Below the pieces are notes generated by a model that saw only the letters and a program-made list of their open reading frames with translations, had not been told where the DNA came from and searched no databases. DNA of 64,000 nt, from positions 46,417,633 through 46,481,632 of the forward strand of contig NC_057768.1 in assembly GCF_010389155.1 (NCBI RefSeq), in the 5' to 3' direction. Both the position numbers and the translations under genes were made by a program. Shown in pieces: positions 49,603 to 60,917 of this stretch (position 1 is the stretch's first letter; each line of letters starts with the position of its first letter). The DNA comes from Erigeron canadensis. Its lineage: Eukaryota > Streptophyta > Magnoliopsida > Asterales > Asteraceae.

Positions 49603-50013
49603 TAATCAATAAACATTGAAAAAAGCAACAAATAAAATACGTACACTAAAAAGAAAACACAATGCAAGCCCATGACCAATAAACATAGAAAGAAGCCACA
49701 TTTAAATTACATATTGAATAGAGAAAAAACACAATACAAACCCTTAACCAATAAACATAGAGGGAAGCAAACGGAATATATATTTATTTATCACGCGTGC
49801 TGCTTATTCAATAAACATAATGTGTCTACGGAGAACTTGACTTGCCTATGCTTACAAATAATGTTGTCTACAAATATAATTGACTCGAAAAGTGGTCTAT
49901 TTCAACCTTCCTGGACTGCATCCCTTTGTCGCAATATCCGATAAGCCTGTTACATAGGTTTGGTTGCCAAGTTTGCTTTCTACAAAGAAAATAACACAAG
50001 AAATATTAAACAC

Positions 50014-50304
50014 GGGATAAGTATCCTGAAATGTAACAAACTTTGGACGAATGTCTATAGTAGTAAATAACTAAAGTTTTGTGTATTGTATGTAAACAAC
50101 TTTAAAAAATGTTTATTGTATGTAAGAAAACATACGTAACAACCATATAGAGGTGCCACTTGTCTGATTTTAATTGGTTGGATACATTTTCTTACATACA
50201 ATAAACATTATTTTCGAGTTGTTTACATACAATACACACAACTTTAGTTATTTCCTACTATAGACATTCGTTCAAAGTTTGTTACATTACAAGATACTTA
50301 TCCC
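50014..50304. mobile_element. Fold-back MITE with perfect 10-bp duplication
   Basis: The 291-bp element is almost wholly an inverted repeat with arms of about 120 bp, starting GGGATAAGTATC and ending GATACTTATCCC. It is flanked by TATTAAACAC at 50004-50013 and 50305-50314 without mismatch. A 10-bp duplication suggests a Mutator-type transposase in trans. A transcript would form a long hairpin. It lies about 370 bp past the 3' end of the minus-strand GAF-like exon. Confidence 0.85.
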
Positions 50305-50669
50305 TATTAAACACGTACTGAGCAGTATATTGATTCCTTTTTTCTATATGAAGATTCAAAGGGTTCTTAATGTACATGGAGACGAGTTGTGTAATACGAT
50401 ATATATATAGATATATATGTATTCGCTCGTATACTTGTTTTGTTTATTCATCCTTTTATGTATATACATAGGTGCTGGTTGAAAAAAAGAAGCACACATA
50501 TATATTTATAAGTTAATTGAAGAACCATTTTGTTCACCCGAGATAAAAGATTTTGGTTTGAGGAAAATTAGTTAAACAAAGGCTCCCACAATATAATTAA
50601 GGTATGAATACAGATGATGTACAAGTTTTCTTTTTTTGTATATATAAAAATAAGAATAACATATCTAAC

Positions 50670-51089
50670 CTGAAGCAACCTGCAGATTCGCTTGAATTCC
50701 TTTGCATAACTTCGTTTTGGGATAACTGTGAGAAGCTCGATGACTCCAACAAAATTTGTATCATCATAGACGGGAACAATTAACTGTCCCATTATAACTT
50801 GATCATCCGTGTCGCTTGTCCGTTGATCAGCAACCCCCGTGTGAGCTGCTTGTCCAGCAAATGAGTATATGTCTTTATTTGGTTCTGGCCCATTCAAATA
50901 ATAATTGTTTCGGAGACAGCCCTCCCTATAATTTATGAGCCCGTCATCATCGTGAGTTGATCGGAAAGGCTGACCTATGACGGTAAGATAGTCATAGCGG
51001 GCTGTTGTAAGGTCCCAGTATTGAAGTAGTGAGCCTGAACTTCCTTGGAAGTCGTAATTCTCGACAACACTTGTTATCTTGGACTGCAT
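50670..51089 (-). CDS. NLP-related GAF-like single-exon fragment
   Basis: The ATG at 51089-51087 (minus) opens 140 codons up to a GT donor-like site at 50669 (CAG/GTTAGA), with the same phase 0 as the other three cluster genes at this point; reading through the site gives 173 aa. The product aligns with the GAF-like exon 2 of the gene at 43281-47663, sharing LLQYW, the FAGQAAHTGVADQRT block and GVIELLTVIPKRSYAKEF. An in-frame stop lies about 45 bases upstream of the ATG. No RWP-RK or PB1 exon can be found downstream on the minus strand, where MITEs occupy the space. It is either a short GAF-like protein or a truncated, inverted duplicate. No frame break is seen in the exon. Confidence 0.6.
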
Positions 51090-51290
51090 TTTTGAGAAGT
51101 GAAGGATTATTGTGAAGTGAGATTGGAAAGTTTAAATCTGATCCTTTCAGATGGATCGGGTCTTATAAAGCTCAGTTTAGAACCAGAAATTTATTTGGGG
51201 GTTCAAATAACAGGGTTGATTTTAAGAAAACCTTACTTGAGGGTCCAGTTAAAAGGGCATCAGAAAAGTTCAACTAGATATTTAATAAAA

Positions 51291-51350
51291 CCTTTTTTGA
51301 GGTTCAATTAACAGGGTAATTATGTAATTCAAATAGATTTATAAACACCA
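51291..51350 (+). repeat. 60-bp direct repeat, copy 1
   Basis: Matches 51747-51806 with one mismatch. The unit starts CCTTTTTTGAGGTTCAATTA and ends ATAAACACCA. Confidence 0.9.
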
Positions 51351-51746
51351 TCAAAATAATTTTATGATAACAAATTATTCACATATTATGCGGGGTTAAT
51401 AAGCTAATTATATTTATTTGAAATATAAGGTATACTATTCTGAAGGTATGAGTATGGTCAAACTAATTTATAATTCTTAAACATCAATGTAATAAAACTT
51501 TTATTAATAAGTCCGGGTTGAACCCGGGTAATTTGTATACCACCGTTTGTTAGTCTTATGTCACCTAATGTATTTTAAGGTGTTATAATGTACTATGATG
51601 TGAAACATGTTTGATGATATACAACTCAAAAATGGTGGTGTACAAATCATCACTCATACTTAAAGCCACATAAGCAATGACACGTCAATTAAAAAGTTAT
51701 GAGTATGATCATCTAGAATGGTAACCGCGTCATCATGGTCAATGAA

Positions 51747-51806
51747 CCTTTTTTGAGGTTCAATTAACAGGGTAATTATATAATTCAAATAGATTTATAA
51801 ACACCA
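51747..51806 (+). repeat. 60-bp direct repeat, copy 2, abutting Helitron 5' end
   Basis: Second copy of the unit at 51291-51350. It ends one base before the A/TC boundary of the Helitron at 51808. Confidence 0.9.
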
Positions 51807-52040
51807 ATCTACTATATAAATAAAAGAAGATTTGCTTACATCATTATTTATAAAAAGAAACTTAGTTAGCATTTTTAAAAAGTTTCTTATAACTTTTTTC
51901 TTTTTCACTTAAATGATTTATGACATCATTTATTAGTTTAATTTTTGATTTTTATTTCTTCACTAATATACAAGAAATTGGATATAACTAATTAGTATAT
52001 GCATTATTCACAAATGTTAATTATAGTATGTTTTCATCAT

Positions 52041-52218
52041 GGAAAATGATAAATCCTTCTAACCAATCATCTTAAAAATCCTCCTAATATATCCACTTGT
52101 TAACACATGAAATCCACTAATTTTCTTTCCTAATCTCACCCCCTGATTTTTCACATGTCACAATCCTATTAATTAGGAGGATTTTTAGGCTAACAATTTA
52201 GGAGGATTAATTATTACC
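52041..52218 (+). mobile_element. 178-bp Mutator-like MITE, copy C
   Basis: Same family as 13066-13242. It has ends GGAAAATGATAAATCC and GGATTAATTATTACC and the duplication (T/C)TTTCATCAT at 52031-52040 and 52219-52228. Confidence 0.8.
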
Positions 52219-52743
52219 CTTTCATCATACATAATTTTCTTGTTAGATGTTCAAAATAAATAAATAAATTCATATTTACTAATTCAACATAATTAAAATT
52301 TGTTAAAAAATTTAAGAAATGGCCAAGCAATTTCACTTTTTAAAATATTTTAATGTTAATACTTATAAGATGTATATTATTTATTATGTGCATATTTAGA
52401 GTGATAAATTGATGAAAATTCTTTTCTCATTAAGAATATAAAAAGTTTATACATTTTAATTTCAATCTATGTTGTTATGCGTTTGTAAAATATGACATTT
52501 TAGTATTATAAACAAAGTTGTACAACTTTTTAAGTGTATGAGAACATATTCATGTATTAAGTGTGAAAAAAGTGATAAATTATCTTACATTTTTTTAAAA
52601 GTTTGAACAAATATTATTTTTGTTGTAGTGCTTCAATGTTTATTTTTTTATTTTAAATTAAAATTTGTGTATGATTGTAATTTCTTAGGTTAAGTTTCAC
52701 CTTTTATTATGTCTTATCAGATTATTATATATATTAAACGATC

Positions 52744-53535
52744 TTACATCAAAATAGCAGGTAAGCGGGCAACAAGCTGCACCGTCATCTCTTTCTGAAT
52801 TGCAAAACCTAATCTACTAAAAACAAACTCATGCCCCTGTGGAGTCGAGATGTTGTTATGCATAACTTGTTGAACTCTGGATTAGAAACAAATTGCTTCT
52901 GGTGCAAGAGAGCCAAAGGTATCAAAAGCCAGATGGGCAAAAACATGTTGATTCTCTTCACAAGCTTTGGCATGCTTTTCCACTTTCTTCGCTTCAGTCC
53001 TTCTCGATGCTAGTTCAACTACAAAACCATTTTCTCTCAAACCAGCTAGAGGGGATACCCCGCCAGGTCAACGCATGCATGTTTCCCCCTACCCAACCAA
53101 AGACGAGCAGATCTGCTGGTCGCAGAGTAGACCTCCCATCCGCGGGGTCCGTAAGGAAGTTCACAGGGGCCTCTTTTTTGGACGTGATCCCGGTGCGCCT
53201 TAAAATGTCCCATAGAACGTCTCGCACCCAATCGTGTTGGTATTTAAACCCGGGTATCTCCTTGCAATGAACAGCATATTTCCCATACTTATCCAGATAG
53301 GCCATGCGGCAGACAGGACATGTTTCGTCTCTAGGGTACATGGGAATCATCAAACGGTATTTGAGGATGGCCCTCTACTCTACTGCGGACATGCATTTGC
53401 CCAAACCGTCGATTGGGATAACTGTCAGAAAATCCTGGGCATGAGGACCTTGCAAGAATCCAAGAATCGCCTTCTGGTAGGGTGACAGACCAAAATATCT
53501 CCCAGACCCTTTGCAATTTTGCTAAAAAGGGCATT
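52744..53535 (-). pseudogene. Decayed CCHC/endonuclease-like ORF of a dispersed plant family
   Basis: On the minus strand the translation can be followed from about 53490 (GPHAQDFLTVIPIDGLGKCM) through the intact 53353-53015 block and on to a conserved C-terminal tail (FVFSRLGFAIQKE...RLPAIL) stopping at 52744. Frame changes occur at about 53480 and 53020, so it is a pseudogene. The block has CPVC...HC cysteine/histidine residues, then FKYQHDWVRDVLWDI, then RSTLRPADLLVFGW. This dispersed plant repeat is often annotated vaguely as reverse-transcriptase-related. The order (CCHC knuckle followed by a PD-(D/E)XK-like RPAD...D motif) recalls the C-terminus of R2-type LINEs. That comparison is inference. 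No reverse transcriptase is adjacent. Confidence 0.65.
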
Positions 53536-53884
53536 CGCCAAAGTTTTATGAGGCTTTAGGGGGAAAAATGTCTTATCTAAACTATCTTATAAATCATTTA
53601 TTTCCTCCAATTTCTCATAAAAAAAACTTGATAAAATGAAACTATCCATCTCTTTTATTCATTCAATTAAGTGTCTATATCTAATATACCTATTATACCC
53701 TTAATAAAAATTACTTACAACATACATTCTTCAACTATGAAAATAACTATGTTCCCTCTTTTACATTAATTACTTTTAGATTAATAACCACACGGCCACT
53801 ACCACGACTGGTACCACTGTCACCGTCACCGCTATCACCAACTGCCGCCGCCACACCTCCGCATCGTGCAGGCATTTGTCTAGT

Positions 53885-55068
53885 TCTAACTAATTGTATT
53901 CTCTTAAAAAGTATCAACGAAAGATATTTTTGTTGTATACTTCGTAAATGATTGTTATACTTTTGAACCAGTGTGCTTTTTTGACACCAACCATTGTCTA
54001 TCTCACAAATAATAGCTATAGACAACTCTCATGGTACATGTTGGAGACATGACTTTCAAGATCCCCTGTTTTTAAAAATTCCTCTAATAGGTTCATGTAT
54101 TTTACGGATGCAACTATGCTCAATTGATTCTCATAGTTCAAATTGCAAGAAATTTTGATGCATCGCACTTACAGAAATGATAGATATGGTCATAAGAATG
54201 TTGCATCACACATACGGTATCTCCAATGGTTAAGCATGTATAACTTTCTTAAAGTTTTTAATCTAATGGTAAATATTGAAAAACCAAGATAATCATAAAA
54301 TTACAATTAAGTATATAGACTGAAGAGAGTTTTTATTTTAATAGATAGATTAAAGAACTTAAACTTATTCAATAGAAAAATCATCTTTCTTAATGGTAAA
54401 AGTTTTTAAAAGACTTTTAGTATTAATATTTTTTTTTAAGAATAACTTCCCATTGAAAAATGCTCTTGCGATAGGAGGTGAATCATATACGAGTATACGA
54501 ATGAAGCAAATAATAAAAAAAGTAAGTTTCTTTGTTATTATTAAGAAATATTCTTATTAGCGAATTTGACTTTATCCCTTAGGATATGAGAAATTTATAC
54601 TACGTAGTCATGGACCCACACAATTGACCTTTTGGGCTCTAATAGTAAACTAAAGTCTATGGACCGGTCGTTTCATTAAACCTTCCACGGAAAACCTCCC
54701 GACTTAGTATCTGGGATTATTACTTATGTAAAGCTGAATCTGTTAGCAAATATAAAAAACTAGGTATAAACCCGAGGGGCCAAAATTATTATGCCACAAA
54801 CGATACAGATGACTGAAAATAACAGAAGTATATAGTTTAGTAATGATAGCGAACCACGAAAAATCAAATCAAATCAAACCAAACCAAACCAAACTTGCGT
54901 AAAGAATACACAACACGTCAAGATTGAGTAAAGTTTCCCTTTAAAATAGAAAAAGGACTAGTTCACGACCACCTAATCCATCGAAAATTAGGTCAATACA
55001 GTTTTGTATGAACCCTGCAAACAACTCCTCCCCTTACACAATAATATAATAATAATAAGAGCACACAA
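53885..55068. other. Upstream region of the full-length NLP-like gene
   Basis: No gene recognised. Shortly before the ATG at 55069 there is an AAATC/AAACC microsatellite (54867-54893) and an AATAAT run (55042-55060). Promoter elements cannot be assigned with confidence. Confidence 0.45.
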
Positions 55069-58000
55069 ATGAGTGGCGGCGATCTGATAGCAGCAACAAG
55101 CAAAAGCAAATTAGGGGATGCCTTAAAATCGAAATATAAATGTTACGGTGAACCTGATTTTACAACAAGAACCAACTATTTGACTTCCCTTCAGGTATTT
55201 GGGAACCCAGATCTTGAAGAACAACAAAAAGAAGATGACGACGATGAACCTCAATCCACCAGTACGTTCTGTCCGCCTATTGTTTTTATTATTTTATTAT
55301 ATATATTACTTACTTTATATGGTTTGAAACGTCAACTTCCGGTCGGACCTTGACCACTCTTTTCAATTCAATTCAACTGTTTAAAATAAAAATATAAATT
55401 GACCCAATGATTATTTTATAAAGTGATCGATTGCTTTCATCTACTATCAAATTGACCAGAACCTAATCTTCAATATTTTTGATTTATATTTATTTGCAAT
55501 CGATACAATAATAGCTTGAAATTTATCCAACTCTAATCACTTGTATAATTTGTATCTATCTATGTATTTACATTTCATGATATTGCTATTGTATGTATCC
55601 AGATCCATGTGGCCTATAAATAAGCTATATAAATCCTCACATATATACAATAAATAACAATTCAAATTTTGATAGATCCTATTGTTTTGATGATAGGAAA
55701 AAATAAAAAATAAAGCCGGGGAGAGTTGAGCCTTTGGCTCTACTGTTCTCGGCTTAATTTGTATTCCCATGGCCACTTTTGAACTCTAACTTGGGTATTC
55801 CTTACCAAGGGAGATTTTGAACTCGGATCTCTTCTTAGATCTCCGGGCCGTCTTACCACTAAGCCACCTTGGTGGTGGTCTATACTTTTTTAGACTTGGT
55901 CTTAGACTATAGTTAAATATATTTTGAAGCACTTATCCCTAAATAAAATGTAACGCAAGTTTGAATATAATTGCTCTAAACGTTAACTAGTGATTAAAGC
56001 TCAGTAAATTGGCTTGTATTTAAAAAGATTTAACTTTTATTAAACGCTAATTATCAAGCTCGGTAAAAACACTGTTACATTGTTGAACAGTTCATTCGTT
56101 TGTTGTATTATAATCCAAAAGGGGTTGTTCTATCTGGCACTATTTGTCTTTACTGTGATTTGCATTTTCTATAGGTTTCCGCCGGCAGATTATTAAGAAG
56201 AAAATCACAAATGCACTTATGCTAATGAGTTTTCGTGAGCCACATGTGCTTGTTCAGTTTTGGTCGCCTATTCATGTCGGTAAGCGGTGCTTGCTGACAA
56301 CTTTGGATCAACCTTTTGGTCTTGGTATTGTTGATGAAGGGCTTTACCAGTATAGGTCGAAGTCCGAGCAGCGTGTGTTGGTTGTGGACGAGGAACACAG
56401 GGATGAACTAGCTCCCCCTGGTCGTGTTTATTGCCAAAAGTTGCCAGAATGGAGTTTGGACGTACATAGTTTGTCTACCAGACAATGTGTACAAGATTAT
56501 GCTGCTTGCTCCAATATCCATGGATATATTAGTTTACCTGTATTTGAACCTGCCAGTGGTTCCTGTGTAGGTGTACTCGAACTTATAACATCATCAAGCT
56601 ACGTTGATTATGCTTATGAGGTTAGAGAAGTTTCGAGAGCATTAAAGGTTGCTGTACTCTTGCCACCATATCATCATTTTTGTTCATTTCATATGCACAT
56701 GCATGCATATTGGCTCTCAGTGGTTTTGGTGTGGATGTGCGAGTCTAACAATATTTAATTCACTTGTAAAATGGCAGGAAGAGAATCTGAAGTCCCCAAA
56801 CGTGTTTGAGGATACTAGATTATATGTAAGTTCATGCAGGCCAATTTATATACTTATATGTGTATTTTATGTGGCTTTATCTTTGAAGTTTTAGACACAG
56901 GTTGCAGATGAAAGAAGACAATATGAACTGTATGAAATTTTTATGGCTTTGAAGATGGTTTGTGAGGATCAGAAGTTACCTCTAGCTCAGACATGGGCTT
57001 TGGCTGGATACAGCAGTATTGTGGCCACTTCTGGAAATCTAGAGAAGGTCTGTAGTAGTTTCAATAAAAGATGCATAGGGAAAGCCTGCATGTCAACATC
57101 TGGTCTACCATTCTATGTTCGGGACTTGAGCATGTGGGGATTCCATGAAGCCTGCAAAGAGAGACACTTGGACAAAAGGCAAGGAGTTGTTGGGAGGTCA
57201 TTGTCATCTCATGGTTTATGTTTCTGTGGAGATGTAACGAATCTCAGTGAAGACGAATATCCTCTGGGTCCGTATGCGCGTGTGAATGCGGTAGCTAGTA
57301 GTTTAGCTGTCTATATGAAAAGTCTTGAAACGGATGTTGAATATGTTATCGAGTTATTTTTGCCACCGCATAGCGAAAACGAGGCAGATTTAGAAAGTGT
57401 GGTAAAAAGATTGCTGAAAACAGTGAGGCAGCAGATTAAGAATGCCTCTAGGGTGCAATTAGGTAGTATGTCATCCCCACAAGTCATTGGGGGAATTCCT
57501 CTTCATTGGAACCCCGAATCTTTATCGGCTACCGAAAAAGGTAAGTCACCAACAAAGTCGGATGATGAACAGCCGTTGGTGGAGAATGAACATAATGATG
57601 TTGATGTTCCGATTTCAAAGAATCAGAGTGAAGTTGCTTATGTAGAGCATGTGGAAGAGGATAATCTAAAATTTAAGCCGTCTCATTCTGCTGCTGCAGT
57701 AACAAACAAGAGTGTTGTTCCTTGTTTGGAGGTAGGGACTGAAATTCTTGATGATAATGCATGGAAAGCAAGTAAAAAGTTTGATAATAATGCTGATAAA
57801 CCAAGGAAAAAAAGGAAGAGATCAGAGAAGACAATTAGTCGCGAGGAAATCAGCAAACATTACGGTAAGACAATGGAGGACGCTGCAGTTAGCCTTCGTG
57901 GTGAGTTTTTAGTTTGTTGGCGATGTCAAGATGTGGCAATTTTAACCCCCTTTACCTTTGATGGGTTTATTCTGTTTCATCTCTGACTGGTCAAGCTGAA

Positions 58001-60917
58001 AATTTTAATTAAAAAGGAAACACGTCAAATGAATTGATCAAGTCAACTTTTTTAATGTCATTTGAATGCACTAACATTTTAAATTACTTTGTTGAAGAAA
58101 GTTAAATCTATTATCATTGATAATATGTATAAGTTATTTTTTCTACTCAAATTTAACAAATTTGTTAGTTTCAAAAGTCAAAAGATCAAATATATTTCTC
58201 TGTTGGCCCACCTGCACTAAAAGTCGAAAATACGTGTTGTGAATTTGTGATCCATTCTAATGTTACCTAACCTGCCTGACCAATCATTTTGCTACCTCCA
58301 CACTCGAACGATGTGGCGCATCTGGCTTACAAGTAGGGTGGGCATTGGACTCACCCTCAACCTGGCCCAATAATGTAGAACTGACTTTTTGTTATATATA
58401 GCCCAACTTTTATCATATTATGGCCCCTCATAGTTTAAAAAACTTTGGCCCATAGGGTTTTATCGCTGGCATCTCCCTTCTCTCTTAACTGGCCTTGTTT
58501 TTAATTAAGAACTTAATCAATTAGTCAAATTTTATATTTCCTTTTTTTATATAATAAACAAAAATAACCATAAGTTACCTTTATATTCCTTTATATTTTA
58601 GAACTCTTATATTTTGTTGAAAGTATGAGAATTGTATAATTTTAACTTGATATTACAACACTGTTATGCGAAATTTGTCGTGACTATATTTTGATAATCT
58701 AATACGAGAATTATATAGTTTTAACTTGATACTCTTTATTAATAGAATTCATTTAGGCCAGACGTAGTGACTTTGTAAAGAGGTGAGTCACCATATATAT
58801 GTAATAAAAAGAAATTGAAAGTCATCTTTTGTAGTGATTTACACTTCATTCTTGAGTTTTTATGGGACGAGATGGGTACCCGCGCAATGCGGCGGGCCGG
58901 CGGCGATGGCGGCAACGGGTGATGCTAGTGGCGGTGGTGGTAATGATGTGTTTATTAATCTAAAAGTAATTGACGTAAATGGTAGTGTAGTTATTTTATG
59001 GTTAAGAGATGTATCTTCTATAAATAACTTTATTAAAAATATTATAGAGATATTAGGTGGAAATATTTAAATTAATTAATAAAGGAGATAGATAGTTTGG
59101 ATAAATATGGGTGTAAAATATTTTAGGGATATATTGGGTAGATTTAGTGAGTGAGTTAGGAATATGTTGGAAATTAAGGGTATTTTGGGTATTTTAAAGG
59201 TAGAGAGTTGAAAAAAGGGGATGATAGTTTGTTTATTAATATGGTATAGATAAGAAAGGAAAGGCAAAGAAAACTTCATTTTTTTCATTCTTGAGTTTTT
59301 CTCTTCAAAGAAAAGAATGGGAAAGAAAGGGAAACTCAAGGGCTTTTTATCCAAAAACTTTCGAGCCATATTTGGCCTGAATTGGATGGAAAGTCTTTTA
59401 CTCATATATAATTACCAGTTTATCATTATCTAGGGCTTTTTATCCAAATACATAAACATAATAAAATCAAATATCATACTATCTAGTTTAAATAAAAAGA
59501 AAAACCTTGAGAAGTTATTCAGATATGAAAATTTGGTTTTGAAGGTATGCTTTCTTTTTGAGTAGTTCATAGGCGGGACGAGGTGGGAGGGGTGGTTGCA
59601 AGTGGTGGAAGGCGGTTTCAGGTGGTGGTTGCATTGAAGGGGTGGTTGCGTGGTGGACATGGTGGGTTTCATTCGTCTCTTATGAAGTTCTGCTTGTTTA
59701 GATTGTTTTTCCTTTAGTTTCCTTTCAAACTCGAGAATGTCTTTTTTTTTTAATGTAATCTTCTATCCTTTCCTCCCCTATCCAATCTTCTCCATTCTTT
59801 TCTTTTTATAAAAACTCGAGAATGCAGTGTTAGGGCGGCAACACAACCCACATGGCGACTTGAGTCATTGCCACATGTAAACTTGTGACTGGAAAAGAAA
59901 CCCACATGGTGTTTTTCTTCACATTAATATATTATGAAAAGGTAATTTAGGCTTGGTTGTGAATGTGTTTAAAAGGTTGAGTTAGGTTGGATTATTTAGG
60001 TGGAAGAGAGAATTTATTTTTTTTATAAAAGATTGGGTTAATGTAGGTTGTGAATGTGGATGGCCTTATTGTTGTAAAAAAATGGTAAAGAAGGTCACTC
60101 TGTCCCGGAACCACATTGGATCCTCATCATGACCTCCCGTTAAGGTTTTTGTTGCTGTATAAACGCTATTTAAAAGTTATTTGTGCTGTTCTTTTGTAGT
60201 CGGTTTGTAAGGTTATTTTTTTGGTCCCACTGTTAAAAAATTGCTGGATCGGCCACTATATATGTGTTTTCTTTCTAAGATTATCATCTTTACTTTGTAA
60301 ATTGTATATATGTAGTTAGCAGATCCACTTTAAAGCGCATTTGCAGGAGTCATGGTATACCAAGGTGGCCATATAAGAACGGCCCTGATAAGAATGATAT
60401 TCTTCCAAAGCAGGACCAAACAGTTGTAGCCATCCATGCATCCGAAGAAGCACAAATCCCGCTAATTGGTGCTTTTGGTGAACCATTAGATAGAACGGAT
60501 ATAACTATTGAACATGGTAAGCATAGTTCCACACTTGTACCCCATCAACAGGAACAAACAGGTCTGCTTGATCATGCTGCATTGCCTGACACAACCATCA
60601 GAGAGAAATATATCGATAATATAGCAGTCAATGCAACGGAAAATGTGATGATTAAGGCAACATACAGAGAGAATACTTTGAAGTTTTCATTCAACCTTTC
60701 TGATGGATTGGTAAAGTTGGAGGAGTTGGTTGCAACAAGGTTTCAGCTAATAGTTGGAAGCTTTAGCCTCAAATATGTAGACGAAGATGGTGACATGATA
60801 TTGATTGCTTGTGATAATGACTTAATGGCTTCACTGAGTGCTTTTAAACAACCAAACATACAAACTCTGATCAGACTATTGGTTTGGCCGGTCGTCAATC
60901 AGAACCCTGAAGCCTAG
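55069..60917 (+). CDS. NIN-like (NLP) transcription factor with altered RWP-RK motif
   Basis: Five exons: 55069-55261, 56175-56647, 56778-56825, 56901-57900 and 60316-60917. All are GT-AG and in frame, for about 771 aa, slightly short for the family (usually 800-1000). Order: variable N-terminus with an acidic run; GAF-like domain (about 85-220; LVQFW, GVLELITSSSYVDYAYEV); second GAF-like/linker region (about 240-420; LPLAQTWALAG, RQGVVGRSLSSHGLCFC, YPLGPYARVNAVASSLAVY); a basic stretch KPRKKRKRSEKTISREEI leading into RWP-RK (about 530-592); and C-terminal PB1 (about 681-762) with KYVDEDGDMILIACDNDL intact. NLPs act in the nucleus on nitrate-response genes. The signature is RWPYKN where the family has RWPxRK, and the usual helix after it is replaced by unrelated sequence, so DNA binding may be changed. 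The 2.4-kb last intron interrupts RWP-RK at the same place and phase as in the gene at 34265. Best-preserved member of the cluster. Confidence 0.88.
55713..55876 (-). mobile_element. SINE in intron 1 of the full-length NLP-like gene
   Basis: On the minus strand the head is tRNA-like: box A GTGGCTTAGTGGTAAGA and box B GAGTTCAAAATCTC. The element runs to an AT-rich tail near 55713. The target duplication is not clear. The GGTGGTGG run at its head (55870-55878) may obscure the boundary. Confidence 0.6.
58867..59240 (-). mobile_element. Helitron-like remnant in last intron of NLP-like gene
   Basis: The minus-strand terminus has a near-perfect GC hairpin (CCGCCGCATTGCGCGGG, at 58877-58895) followed by ACCCAT and CTCGT, a one-base variant of CTAGT. 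The adjacent tract ATGGCGGCAACGGG...GGTGGTGG and the following AT-rich part resemble the elements at 8040 and 22990. The right limit is a guess. Confidence 0.5.

Larger units (their letters stand above)
51808..53884 (+). mobile_element. Helitron with captured reading-frame fragment and nested MITE
   Basis: The element begins TCTACTATATAAATAAAAG directly after an A. It ends with a decayed hairpin (CCGCATCGTGCAGG) and CTAGT at 53880-53884 directly before a T, the expected A/T insertion site. At 2,077 bp and without Rep/helicase coding it is non-autonomous. It contains a 178-bp MITE with its own duplication (52041-52218). It also carries a decayed reading frame on the opposite strand (52744-53535), which would be cargo picked up by the element. 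Confidence 0.65.

Noticed and set aside
51505..51530. Palindrome GTCCGGGTTGAACCCGGGT as a Helitron hairpin
   Set aside because: No CTRRT terminus follows at the right distance on either strand.
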